Positions 41,942 to 51,420 of a stretch of DNA of 64,000 nucleotides are shown piece after piece. The notes below the pieces were generated by a model. That model did no database searches and had not been told where the DNA came from. It saw only the letters and a list, made by a program, of their open reading frames with translations. Location of the stretch: positions 19,452-83,451 of the forward strand of contig JAETQO010000023.1 in the NCBI GenBank assembly GCA_021770655.1. The letters are read 5' to 3'. Both the position numbers and the translations under genes were made by a program. Positions within the stretch are counted from its first letter, which is position 1. Every line of letters starts with the position of its first letter. The stretch is from Ruminococcus sp. GTDB lineage: Bacteria; Bacillota; Clostridia; Oscillospirales; Ruminococcaceae.

Positions 41942-42978
41942 AAAATCTACTGAAATTTCTAACTCCCTTCGCCCCCGACCAGTCGGGAGCCTCGGCAGCG
42001 CTTTACGAGCTTGGCGGTCTGATCGTCATATGCGACGCAGGCGGCTGTGCAGGAAACGTCTGCGGCTTTGACGAACCTCGCTGGTTCACCCGCAAAAGCG
42101 CAATTTTCAGCGCAGGACTCCGAGATATGGACGCTATCCTCGGCAGAGACGACAAGCTTGTGGAAAAGCTGTCAAAGGCGGCACAGCAGATAAAGCCTGC
42201 TTTCACCGCAATAATCGGCACTCCCGTGCCTGCGGTCATAGCCACAGACTTCCGCGCCCTCAGAAAAATGACTGAAAAAGCCACGGGACTTCCCTGTATA
42301 ACCTGTGAATGTACAGGCACCAATTACTACGACGCAGGCGAGGAACAGGCTTTTCTGGACATATTCAAAGCCTTTGCGGAAAAATCTCTCCCCGTACAAA
42401 AGGGCAGACTTGGAATAATCGGAGCAACGCCTCTTGAAATAAGCAGTATCAGCGCAGACAAATTTATAACCGCCTGCAAAAAGCAGGGCTGGAAAGACCC
42501 TGTGTGCTACGGAATGGGAACAGGACTTGACGAGATCAAAGCCGCCTCTTCGGCAGAAAAAAACCTCGTGATCTCTCCCGCAGGAATAAAAGCGGCAGAG
42601 TATCTCAAAGAGAAATTCTCAACGCCCTATGAAATAGATTTCCCTTGTATTCCCGAAAGCGTAATAAACAGCGCTCAAAACCTGAACGGCAAAAAGGTCC
42701 TCATAATCCACACCCAGACCGCCGCAAATTCTCTGAGGGAAAAGCTTACCTCCGAATACGGCTGTGAGTGTACGGCGGCAACGTTCTTTATGCAAAAAAG
42801 TACCCTCTGCCGCAAGGGAGATTTCAAACTTAACGGCGAAGAAGACCTGCAAAACATCACCTCGCAAGACTACGACGTGGTGATAGGCGATAAAGCCCTT
42901 CGGCGCGCAATGAAAAACTTTAAAGGAGAATTTATAGATTTTCCGCACTTTGCACTGTCGGGAAATCTTACAGACTGA
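41938..42978 (+). CDS. Nitrogenase component 1 (NifK-like) protein, copy 2
   Basis: ALYELGGLIVICDAGGCAGNVCGFDEPRW, matching copy 1 motif LYELGGxxVxxDAxGC...DEPRW; 4-bp overlap with upstream gene. Confidence 0.82.
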   Translation: MKNLLKFLTPFAPDQSGASAALYELGGLIVICDAGGCAGNVCGFDEPRWFTRKSAIFSAGLRDMDAILGRDDKLVEKLSKAAQQIKPAFTAIIGTPVPAVIATDFRALRKMTEKATGLPCITCECTGTNYYDAGEEQAFLDIFKAFAEKSLPVQKGRLGIIGATPLEISSISADKFITACKKQGWKDPVCYGMGTGLDEIKAASSAEKNLVISPAGIKAAEYLKEKFSTPYEIDFPCIPESVINSAQNLNGKKVLIIHTQTAANSLREKLTSEYGCECTAATFFMQKSTLCRKGDFKLNGEEDLQNITSQDYDVVIGDKALRRAMKNFKGEFIDFPHFALSGNLTD

Positions 42979-42996
42979 TCGAAAGGAGATTCTTAC

Positions 42997-43398
42997 ATGA
43001 TTGAGGAAATAATCGAAAAACTTGAAGAAAAGCTTGACTCTGATGACTTTGAATATGTAATGGAGGACTGTATGCAGGAGCTTGACGAAAGTGGAGCAGG
43101 GATAACGGCAGTCGAACCCCTGCTCAGACTTATGGAACGCCACCCCCTTTCCGACTTCGGAATGCCCGGCGCAATTGTCCGCTATGCGGAGCAGTTTTAC
43201 GGCAGAGGTTACGAGGATATTCTCGCAAGCTCCGTTGATCGCAGACCCGCATTGCATACGGTATGGATGCTGAACAGAATTATCAACGCCAAGGAAGAAG
43301 AAACCGAAAAGGAAAAATACGAAAACGTTATGATAAACATTCTTGAACGTCCCGATGTAGAAGATGAGATAAAAAATTCGGTAAGAGAACTGTTATAA
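42997..43398 (+). CDS. Uncharacterised acidic, helix-rich 133-aa protein in the nif-like/hyp operon
   Basis: MIEEIIEKLEEKLDSDDFEYVMEDCMQELDESGAGITAVEPLLRLMERHPLSDFG...; no recognised motif; RBS gaaaggag. Confidence 0.75.
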   Translation: MIEEIIEKLEEKLDSDDFEYVMEDCMQELDESGAGITAVEPLLRLMERHPLSDFGMPGAIVRYAEQFYGRGYEDILASSVDRRPALHTVWMLNRIINAKEEETEKEKYENVMINILERPDVEDEIKNSVRELL

Positions 43399-43432
43399 AG
43401 GTTCACTCAATTTCAGTTTCAGGAGGAATAAA

Positions 43433-45727
43433 ATGAAAACCGAGATCATTCGGGTCTACGGAATAGTTCAGGGCGTAGGCTTCCGCCCCTTTGTGAGCAG
43501 AGAGGCCGACAGGCTCTCGCTTGCGGGAACGGTGTCAAATAAAGGCTCATATGTGGAGATACACGCCCAAGGAGATGAGAAAGCAGTTGACGGGCTTTTG
43601 AAGGCTCTTAAAGGAAACGCCCCCGAACGTTCCGAAGTGCTTGACGTCATCTCAGCCCATGCCGACGAACCGCCCTATGCAGGCTTTGAAATAATCGAGA
43701 GTGAAAAGGAGCAGGGAGATATATTCGTTTCACCCGATATAGGAATATGCGACAAGTGCAAAGCCGAGCTTTTCGACAGCTCCGACAGACGGTATCTGCA
43801 CCCGTTCATAAACTGCACCCAGTGCGGACCAAGACTAACTATCCTCGATTCAATGCCCTATGACAGAGTCCGCACTAGCATGAACGAATTTCCCATGTGC
43901 GAAAGCTGTGCGAAAGAGTATGAAAACCCCGAAACAAGGCGTTATGACGCTCAGCCCGTCTGCTGTAACGACTGCGGGCCGGAGGTTTATTTGATCGGCA
44001 CGGATATAAAAGGAAAAGCGGCAATAACAGCGGCACGGAAAGCAATAAAAGAAGGAAAAATAATCGCCGTCAAAGGAATAGGAGGCTTTCACCTCTGCTG
44101 TTCGGCGTCCGACGAACAAGCGGTAAAACGGCTGAGAAAACTAAAAAACCGCCCAATGAAACCCTTTGCGGTCATGCTAAAAGATATGGAAACCGCCAAA
44201 AGAGAGTGTGCTATCTCCCCGGAGCAGGAAACTCTCCTCTGCGGCTGGCAAAAGCCCATAGTTCTGCTGAAAAAGAAAAAGGGCGGAAAGCTTTGTGAAA
44301 GCGTTGCTCCCGACAATCCCAACGTAGGCGTTATGCTGCCCTATGCGCCCGTTCAGCTTCTGCTGTTTAATTACGACGACGGCATAAAAACCCCCGACTG
44401 TCTGGTCATGACCAGCGGAAACGCCTCCGGCGCGCCTATCTGCCGCAGCGACGAGGACGCCGTAAAGGAAATATCCCACTTCTGCGACCTGATGTTATCT
44501 CATAACAGAAAAATACGGCTCCGCGCCGACGACACCGTCACCGACTTTTGGGGCGGCAGACCCTATATGATAAGACGTTCCAGAGGCTTTGCTCCCCTGC
44601 CGATAATGCTTTCCGAAAACTTCGGCGGACAGGTACTCGCTATTGGCGGCGAACTGAAAAATTCCTTTTGCATAGGCAAGAAAAATCTGTTTTATCCCTC
44701 TCCCTATGTGGGCGATATGGCGGACATACGAACGGTGAACGCCCTGAAAGAATCTGTCGGGCGTATGTGCGAACTGCTTGAAGCCGCTCCCGCCGCTGTC
44801 GCCTGCGATCTTCACCCAAAATACAATACCGTTACAGCCGCCGAAGAAATGGGACTTCCCGTCATAAAGGTTCAGCACCATTTCGCCCATATCCTTTCCT
44901 GTATAGCGGAAAACGACTATTCGGGAAAAGTCATCGGCGTTTCCTTTGACGGCACAGGCTACGGCGAGGACGGCACTATATGGGGAGGCGAGCTTCTGCT
45001 CTGCGATTACAGCGGCTACGAACGCCTCGGCAGTATACGCCCATTTATTCAGGCAGGCGGCGACCTTTCCGCAAAGGAGGGCTGGCGCATTGCGGCGTCC
45101 ATAATCGGCGAAATATTCGGCGAACAGGGGGGCGATATTTGTGAAAAGCTTTCCGTTTGCGACAAAAAGAATTTCAAGGTACTGTCTGCAATGACAGACC
45201 GCAGAATAAACTCGGTAATATCCACCAGCGCAGGCAGACTTTTCGACGGCGTATCGGCGATCCTCGGAATAAGAAAAGCCTCTACCTTTGAGGGAGAGGC
45301 CTCCATGACTCTGCAATTTGAAGCGCAGAAATACAGCGAAGAACCCTTTGCGGATTACGAGCCTATGGAAAAACTCACAGCGCAAAAGGAAACGGGCGTC
45401 ACCCTCTGCACTCACGCCCTTGTAAAAAGGCTCTGCGAGAACAGACTTTCAGGCAGGGATACACCACAGCTCGCCTATGAATTTCATGCCCTGCTGTCGG
45501 ATATGATAACGGCGGCGTGCGATAAAATAAGATCGGACAGCGGCGTTTCTGTCTGCGCTCTCAGCGGCGGAGTTTTCCAGAACAAACTGCTTTTAAAAAT
45601 GACCGTGGCAAGGCTTGAAAAACAAGGCTTTAAAGTGCTTACCCACAGCCTTATCCCGCCCAACGACGGAGGAATAGCCTTAGGGCAGGCGGTGTACGCC
45701 GCAAAAATACTTGAAAGAAACAATTAA
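43433..45727 (+). CDS. hypF: Carbamoyltransferase HypF
   Basis: Acylphosphatase GIVQGVGFRPFV, zinc fingers CDKCKAELFD / CTQCGPR, YrdC domain, carbamoyltransferase HHFAHILSC. Confidence 0.96.
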   Translation: MKTEIIRVYGIVQGVGFRPFVSREADRLSLAGTVSNKGSYVEIHAQGDEKAVDGLLKALKGNAPERSEVLDVISAHADEPPYAGFEIIESEKEQGDIFVSPDIGICDKCKAELFDSSDRRYLHPFINCTQCGPRLTILDSMPYDRVRTSMNEFPMCESCAKEYENPETRRYDAQPVCCNDCGPEVYLIGTDIKGKAAITAARKAIKEGKIIAVKGIGGFHLCCSASDEQAVKRLRKLKNRPMKPFAVMLKDMETAKRECAISPEQETLLCGWQKPIVLLKKKKGGKLCESVAPDNPNVGVMLPYAPVQLLLFNYDDGIKTPDCLVMTSGNASGAPICRSDEDAVKEISHFCDLMLSHNRKIRLRADDTVTDFWGGRPYMIRRSRGFAPLPIMLSENFGGQVLAIGGELKNSFCIGKKNLFYPSPYVGDMADIRTVNALKESVGRMCELLEAAPAAVACDLHPKYNTVTAAEEMGLPVIKVQHHFAHILSCIAENDYSGKVIGVSFDGTGYGEDGTIWGGELLLCDYSGYERLGSIRPFIQAGGDLSAKEGWRIAASIIGEIFGEQGGDICEKLSVCDKKNFKVLSAMTDRRINSVISTSAGRLFDGVSAILGIRKASTFEGEASMTLQFEAQKYSEEPFADYEPMEKLTAQKETGVTLCTHALVKRLCENRLSGRDTPQLAYEFHALLSDMITAACDKIRSDSGVSVCALSGGVFQNKLLLKMTVARLEKQGFKVLTHSLIPPNDGGIALGQAVYAAKILERNN

Positions 45728-45742
45728 CGGAGGTAATGTAAA

Positions 45743-45952
45743 ATGTGCGTAGGATTATCTGCAAAGGTCGTAAGCGTTGACGACGATACGGCTGTCATTG
45801 ACGCCGGAGGAGCAAAAAGAAAGGTGTCGGCAGACCTCATCGAGGATCTTGAACCGGGAGATTACGTTATGGTACACGCAGGCGTGGCTATCGCAAAGAT
45901 CACCTCGGACGATGCCGCAGAAACCGATGAAATAATGGAAGGCTTAAATTAA
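45743..45952 (+). CDS. hypC: HypC/HybG/HupF-family chaperone
   Basis: MCVGLSAKVVSVDDDTAVIDAGGAKRKVS...PGDYVMVHAGVAIAKI; N-terminal Met-Cys. Confidence 0.94.
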   Translation: MCVGLSAKVVSVDDDTAVIDAGGAKRKVSADLIEDLEPGDYVMVHAGVAIAKITSDDAAETDEIMEGLN

Positions 45953-45982
45953 CGGAGGAAAGCTGAAAGGCTTATATGAAAA

Positions 45983-47038
45983 ATGGACAGTATAAACAAT
46001 GCAAAGGAAATCATTTCCTCATACAATCGAACAGACGGAAAAAAGCTCCGCATAATGGAGGTCTGCGGTACGCATACCCACGAGATATTTCGTCTCGGAA
46101 TAAGAAAACTCCTGCCTGAAAGCGTTGAGCTTATCTCAGGACCCGGGTGTCCCGTGTGCGTAACGCCGGTAGGCTTTATCGACGAGGCGGTCATGCTTGC
46201 GCTGGACAAAGGCGCAACTGTCTGCACCTTTGGCGACCTTATAAGAGTGCCGGGAACCGAACAGAGCCTTGCAGGCGCAAGGTCGAAAGGCGCAAAGCTT
46301 AAAACCGTCTATTCCCCCCTTGACGCGGTAACATACGCCGAGGAGCGCCCCGAAGAACAGGTGGTATTTCTTGCGGTAGGCTTTGAGACCACCACCCCCT
46401 CGGCATGCCTTGCGGTAAAAAAAGCAAAAGCGGCAAACCTTAAAAACTTCTCAGTTCTCGGCGCAAACAAAACAATGCCCAACGCCTATAAAGCGCTGAA
46501 AAACAGTGCGGACGCCTTTCTTTATCCGGGACACGTCAACGCTATAACAGGAACAAAGCTGTGCGAGGATATGACAAAGCAGGGCGTTTCGGGAGTGGTC
46601 GCAGGCTTTACAGCGGCAGAACTTCTCACCGCCCTTGCCGTAACGATAGAGCTTTCACAAAAGGGCGAGCCGTTTTTCAGAAACTGCTATACAAGGGTAG
46701 TAAAGCCGGAGGGCAACCCTGCGGCGCTGAAGCTTATGGACAAGGTCATGACCCCCTGCGACAGCGAATGGAGAGGTCTCGGCGTTATCCCCATGTCGGG
46801 CATGGTATTAAAGGACGAGTACGCAGACTTTGACGCACGGAAGAAATTCGGCCTGCCGAAGATCACAGGCAAACCGAATCCCGCCTGCCGCTGCGGCGAC
46901 GTACTTCAGGGAAAATGCAAGCCCTGCGACTGTAAGGTATTCGGCAAAGGCTGTACGCCCATGCACCCCATAGGCGCTTGCATGGTGTCAAACGAAGGCG
47001 CCTGCTCGGCTTATTATCAGTATGGACTAGAGGGGTAA
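45983..47038 (+). CDS. hypD: Hydrogenase formation protein HypD
   Basis: IMEVCGTHTHEIFR, GPGCPVCVTP, C-terminal CKVFGKGCTPMHPIGACMVSNEGAC. Confidence 0.96.
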   Translation: MDSINNAKEIISSYNRTDGKKLRIMEVCGTHTHEIFRLGIRKLLPESVELISGPGCPVCVTPVGFIDEAVMLALDKGATVCTFGDLIRVPGTEQSLAGARSKGAKLKTVYSPLDAVTYAEERPEEQVVFLAVGFETTTPSACLAVKKAKAANLKNFSVLGANKTMPNAYKALKNSADAFLYPGHVNAITGTKLCEDMTKQGVSGVVAGFTAAELLTALAVTIELSQKGEPFFRNCYTRVVKPEGNPAALKLMDKVMTPCDSEWRGLGVIPMSGMVLKDEYADFDARKKFGLPKITGKPNPACRCGDVLQGKCKPCDCKVFGKGCTPMHPIGACMVSNEGACSAYYQYGLEG

Positions 47039-47065
47039 ATCGGAAATTTGAGGAGTCTCATCATT

Positions 47066-47461
47066 ATGTTTGTTTATGAAAAAGTTACCGAACAAGACAA
47101 AGAATTATATGAAAAAGTTTCTGGATTCTGGTATCATGAGGGACTTTCCAAATGGTGTGTTGATCGGGAAAATAGAATTTATATTGTTTGCATAGGAAAA
47201 CATGGAGTTGAAACCCCAGTCGTTTTCAGAATATTATTTAAGGATCATTTGTTTGAATTTATTATCCCTGAACCCGATATTCTTTACGGAAATAAACCGG
47301 AAGTCTATGTTAGACTGCCTGCTGTTTTGGCAAGTGATAGTTCCGCTATTGAAGAAGTAATCAAACGAGCTTTTCGGGAAACAATCGGAATATCTCATTA
47401 CGGAAGTCTGCCCAGAAATATTGATGATCACACTTTTGATTTTGAGCGCTATAAATTCTGA
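47066..47461 (+). CDS. Hypothetical protein, paralog of 887-1333, inserted between hypD and hypE
   Basis: MFVYEKVTEQDKELYEKVSGFWYHEGLSKWCVDRENRIYIVCIG; ATG 47066 after aggag; visibly AT-richer than neighbouring genes. Confidence 0.75.
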   Translation: MFVYEKVTEQDKELYEKVSGFWYHEGLSKWCVDRENRIYIVCIGKHGVETPVVFRILFKDHLFEFIIPEPDILYGNKPEVYVRLPAVLASDSSAIEEVIKRAFRETIGISHYGSLPRNIDDHTFDFERYKF

Positions 47462-47512
47462 TTTATCCTGCCAATTCAAAAATAAAAACCAACCGAAAAG
47501 AGGTATAAAAAT

Positions 47513-48520
47513 ATGTCTGAAAAATACGTCACTCTCGCTCACGGAGCGGGAGGAAAACAAACGTCCGAGCTTATCGATCAGGTCTTCAAGGCTCATTTCT
47601 CAAACCCGAACCTTACCGCCGACGACGCCGCCGTGCTGTCCGTAGAAAAAGGAAAGATAGCCTTCACCACCGACGGCTTTATCGTCTCCCCCTATGAATT
47701 TGCAGGCGGAAATATCGGAAAGCTGAGTATCTGCGGAACGGTCAACGACCTGTCCTGTATGGGCGCAAAGCCGCTCTATCTTTCCTGCGCCTTTGTTATC
47801 GAGGAAGGCTTTCCGATGGAAAAGCTGGAGGAGATAGCGGCAGCAATGGAAAAGACTGCAAAGGAGGCAGGCGTTGAAATTTGCGCAGGCGACACCAAGG
47901 TCGCAGGAAAAGGACAGGTGGACAGCGTCTTTATCACCACAACGGGAATAGGCAAAGTAATGGAAAACGCCAATACATCGGGAAAGCTTGCCCGCCCCGG
48001 CGACGCCGTTATCGTCACGGGCGATATAGGCAGACACGGCTGTACGATACTGCTCGCCAGAGATGAATTCGGTATCGAGGCGGACGTGACCAGCGACTGT
48101 GCACCGCTTTGGAACAACGTCAAAGCAATGTTTGACGTGACCGACGACATTCACGTTATCAGAGACGCAACAAGAGGCGGCGTCGGCACAGTGCTGTATG
48201 AGATAGCAGGACAAAGCGGCGTGGGAATTTCCCTCGAATCGGAAAAAATTCCCGTAGCCGACGAGGTACGCGGCGTGTGCGGAATGCTGGGTCTTGAGCC
48301 GCTTTATCTTGCTTGCGAAGGCAGACTTGTGGTGTTTGCGCCAAAGGAAAAAGCGCAGGACATCGTAAACGCCCTGAGAGCCTGCAAGTATTCGGAGAAC
48401 GCCGCAATAATCGGCGAAGTCACCGAAGAAAACGCCGGAAAGGTAATAATGAAAACAGAGATCGGTTCGCAAACTCTCCTGCCCCAGCCCGGCGGCGAGC
48501 TTTTGCCGAGAATATGCTAG
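47513..48520 (+). CDS. hypE: Hydrogenase expression/formation protein HypE
   Basis: LAHGAGGKQTSELI; FTTDGFIVSPYEFAGGNIGKLSICGTVNDL; C-terminal LPRIC with terminal Cys. Confidence 0.96.
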   Translation: MSEKYVTLAHGAGGKQTSELIDQVFKAHFSNPNLTADDAAVLSVEKGKIAFTTDGFIVSPYEFAGGNIGKLSICGTVNDLSCMGAKPLYLSCAFVIEEGFPMEKLEEIAAAMEKTAKEAGVEICAGDTKVAGKGQVDSVFITTTGIGKVMENANTSGKLARPGDAVIVTGDIGRHGCTILLARDEFGIEADVTSDCAPLWNNVKAMFDVTDDIHVIRDATRGGVGTVLYEIAGQSGVGISLESEKIPVADEVRGVCGMLGLEPLYLACEGRLVVFAPKEKAQDIVNALRACKYSENAAIIGEVTEENAGKVIMKTEIGSQTLLPQPGGELLPRIC

Positions 48521-48530
48521 TGCGATTTCG

Positions 48531-48580
48531 ATAAAAAAGCAATACCCTTGTTTCAGTTTTGAAACAAGGGTATTCTTCGT
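48531..48580. terminator. Shared convergent terminator of hypE (+) and xfp (-)
   Basis: aatacccttgtttc-agtttt-gaaacaagggtatt, 14-bp perfect stem; aaaaaa before it gives a U-tract on the minus strand. Confidence 0.75.
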
Positions 48581-48646
48581 TATTGGGGGTTATTATATAA
48601 TACACTTGCCTGCCGCACAAATCCGGCAGCTATGCAGGGTATTTCC

Positions 48647-51007
48647 TTATACGCTCCATTTCCAGTCGCGTATCTCAGGCATATCAATGCCGTACTCAGC
48701 AATGTACTGCTTGTGCTCAACCAGCTTGTCCTGCATCATCTGGTGCAGATATGCGCCCCTGTTTCCAAGCTGAGGAAGTCTCTTTATTACCTCCAGAACA
48801 ATGTGGAAACGGTCGATCTCGTTCTGCACTCTCATGTCGAACGGAGTAGTTATCGTACCCTCCTCGTTGTATCCGCATACATAAAGATTACGGTTGTGAC
48901 GGTGATAAAGCAGCTCGTGAATAAGCGTCGGATAACCGTGGAACGCAAATACAATCGGCTTGTCCTTCGTAAACAGCGCGTCAAAGTCTGCGTCCGAAAG
49001 TCCGTGAGGATGCTTTGACTGCGGCTGTAGCTTGAACAGGTCAACAACGTTTATAAATCTTACCTTTACCTCAGGCAGATTCTTTCTCAGTATAGTTACC
49101 GCTGCAAGAGCCTCCAGAGTAGGAGTGTCGCCGCAGCAGGCAAGAACAACATCAGGCTCCTGTCCCTGATCGTTGGACGCCCACTCCCAGATGCCTATAC
49201 CCTGCGTGCAGTGTTTAACAGCCTGATCCATAGTGAGCCACTGCTGTCTCGGGTGTTTCGACGTTACCATTACGTTCACATAGTTCTTGGAACGTATACA
49301 GTGGTCAAAGCAGGACAGCAGACAGTTTGTGTCCGGCGGCAGATACATTCTTACAACGTCCGCTTTCTTGTTTGCAACATGATCGAGGAAGCCGGGGTCC
49401 TGATGAGTAAATCCGTTGTGATCCTGCTGCCAAACGTTAGAGGAAAGTATATAGTTGAGGGAAGCGATCTTCTGTCTCCAAGGAAGCTGTGAAGTTACCT
49501 TCAGCCACTTTGCGTGCTGAGAGAACATCGAATCTACTATCCTGATAAACGCCTCATAGCTTGCAAAGAAACCGTGACGTCCCGTCAGCAGATAGCCCTC
49601 CAGCCAGCCCTCGCACATATGCTCGGAAAGCATAGAGTCCATAACTCTTCCGTCTGTCGCAAGGAACTCGTCATTGTCAAGCTTATCGGCGTTCCAGTCT
49701 CTGTTCGTCGCCTCGAATACCTTTCCGAGACGGTTGGACATAGTTTCGTCCGGTCCGAATATACGGAAATTCCTGCTTTCCTCGTTAAGCTTGAAAATAT
49801 CCCTTACAAAGCCGCCCAGCTCGATCATATCCTGAGCCTCAACTGCGCCCGGTGCGGGAACGTCGATACCGTACTTTCTGAAATCGGGAAGTCTCAGATC
49901 TCTCAGAAGAAGTCCGCCGTTTGCATGAGGATTAGCGCCCATTCTCCTGTCGCCCTCAGGAGCAAGCTCCTCAAGCTCAGGAATAAGTCTGCCCTCTTCG
50001 GTGAACAGCTCTTCGGGATGATAGCTTCTCAGCCAGTCCTCCAGCATTTTAAGATGTTCGGGAGCCTCCATGGACATAGGCACCTGATGCGCTCTGAAAG
50101 TACCCTCTATCTGATTGCCGTCCACGATCTTAGGACCTGTCCAGCCCTTCGGCGAACGGAAAATTATCATCGGCCATCTCGGTCTTTCGGCAACTCCGTC
50201 CTCTCTTGCCGCTTTCTGAATAGCCTTTATCTCCTCGATGACAGTGTCCAGCGTTTCCGCCATAAGCCTGTGCATCGTCATCGGGTCGTCGCCCTCTACA
50301 AAGTAAGGCTTCCAGCCGCAGCCCTCGAAAAAGCTCTTTATCTCCTCATGAGAGATTCTCGAAAAGATCGTCGGGTTGGAGATCTTGTATCCGTTAAGGT
50401 GCAGGATAGGAAGTACCGCACCGTCCGTTTTCGGGTTGAGAAATTTGTTGGAATGCCATGCGGTAGCAAGCGGACCTGTTTCAGCCTCTCCGTCACCGAC
50501 AACGCAGGCAGTAATAAGATCGGGATTATCAAACACAGCGCCGAAGGAGTGTGCAAGCGAATATCCAAGCTCGCCTCCCTCGTTGATAGAGCCCGGTGTT
50601 TCAGGCGCTACGTGCGAAGAAATTCCGCCCGGGAAAGAGAACTGCTTGAACAGCTTTTTCATTCCCTCAACGTCTCTTGAAATGTTCGGATATACCTCGG
50701 AATAAGAACCCTCCACATAGGTGTTTGCCACCATGAAGTTTCCTCCGTGGCCGGGACCGGAAATGTAGATCATATCAAGATCGTACTTTTTGATGACCCT
50801 GTTAAGGTGTACATAAATAAAGTTCTGTCCGGGAACAGTGCCCCAGTGACCGACGATTTTCTTCTTGACGTGCTCCTTTTTCAACGGCTCACGAAGAAGA
50901 GGATTGTCAAGCAGATAAAGCTGGCCTGCGGAAAGATAGTTCACAGCGTTCCAGTATCTGTTCATTTTCTCCAACAGTTCAGGAGAAATGTTCTTTGTAT
51001 CAGACAT
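48647..51007 (-). CDS. xfp: Phosphoketolase (xylulose-5-phosphate/fructose-6-phosphate)
   Basis: [69 protein letters not shown]. Confidence 0.97.
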   Translation of the reverse strand: MSDTKNISPELLEKMNRYWNAVNYLSAGQLYLLDNPLLREPLKKEHVKKKIVGHWGTVPGQNFIYVHLNRVIKKYDLDMIYISGPGHGGNFMVANTYVEGSYSEVYPNISRDVEGMKKLFKQFSFPGGISSHVAPETPGSINEGGELGYSLAHSFGAVFDNPDLITACVVGDGEAETGPLATAWHSNKFLNPKTDGAVLPILHLNGYKISNPTIFSRISHEEIKSFFEGCGWKPYFVEGDDPMTMHRLMAETLDTVIEEIKAIQKAAREDGVAERPRWPMIIFRSPKGWTGPKIVDGNQIEGTFRAHQVPMSMEAPEHLKMLEDWLRSYHPEELFTEEGRLIPELEELAPEGDRRMGANPHANGGLLLRDLRLPDFRKYGIDVPAPGAVEAQDMIELGGFVRDIFKLNEESRNFRIFGPDETMSNRLGKVFEATNRDWNADKLDNDEFLATDGRVMDSMLSEHMCEGWLEGYLLTGRHGFFASYEAFIRIVDSMFSQHAKWLKVTSQLPWRQKIASLNYILSSNVWQQDHNGFTHQDPGFLDHVANKKADVVRMYLPPDTNCLLSCFDHCIRSKNYVNVMVTSKHPRQQWLTMDQAVKHCTQGIGIWEWASNDQGQEPDVVLACCGDTPTLEALAAVTILRKNLPEVKVRFINVVDLFKLQPQSKHPHGLSDADFDALFTKDKPIVFAFHGYPTLIHELLYHRHNRNLYVCGYNEEGTITTPFDMRVQNEIDRFHIVLEVIKRLPQLGNRGAYLHQMMQDKLVEHKQYIAEYGIDMPEIRDWKWSV

Positions 51008-51038
51008 TGCAATACCTCCATATACTTTTTCCGAAAAC

Positions 51039-51052
51039 AGTAAACGTTTTCA
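51039..51052 (-). promoter_or_regulatory. Candidate CcpA cre site upstream of xfp
   Basis: Minus strand TGAAAACGTTTACT, near TGNAANCGNWNNCA, just downstream of a tataat-like -10. Confidence 0.5.
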
Positions 51053-51218
51053 CACAATAAAATTATATCACAGCCGATTTTATTTTTCAAGAAAAGAATA
51101 TGAAAATAGTTTAGAATTTTATACTGCATTACTGATTTTTCATAGGACATATAAAAAATCACATACGAATGATGAGTGAGGAATTAAAAATGAGGAATGG
51201 TTGGCAAAGACGGTGCGG

Positions 51219-51420
51219 CGTGTAGGAATACAAGACGAACAACGGGTCTAACGTGCTGTCGAGAACGCCAGCCCCTACAATTCATTTGAGCATTGAAACA
51301 ACGTAGCGAAAGAACCACCAAACAGACTATGTACAGTTTAACGCTATGTACGGTTTAGTATCAAACCTATCTTCGGGCTGAGTCGTACCCTCACGCAGTT
51401 CGCTGCAACCCGAATTAAGA
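51219..51420. repeat. Degenerate member of the 'ttcgggtcg...cccgaatt' repeat family
   Basis: ccctacaattcatttgagcattgaaacaacgtagcgaaagaaccaccaaacagactatgt shared with 57513-57573; ends in cccgaatt. Confidence 0.6.

Noticed and set aside
36641-42978. Genuine nitrogen-fixation (nif) operon
   Set aside because: No NifE/N/B, V or Q neighbours; the NifK-like proteins are too short and the Cys pattern is reduced. Better described as nitrogenase-like.
36641-42978. Chlorophyll/F430 (BchLNB or CfbCD) biosynthesis
   Set aside because: No tetrapyrrole genes nearby and the neighbours are hydrogenase maturases; cannot be excluded without phylogeny.
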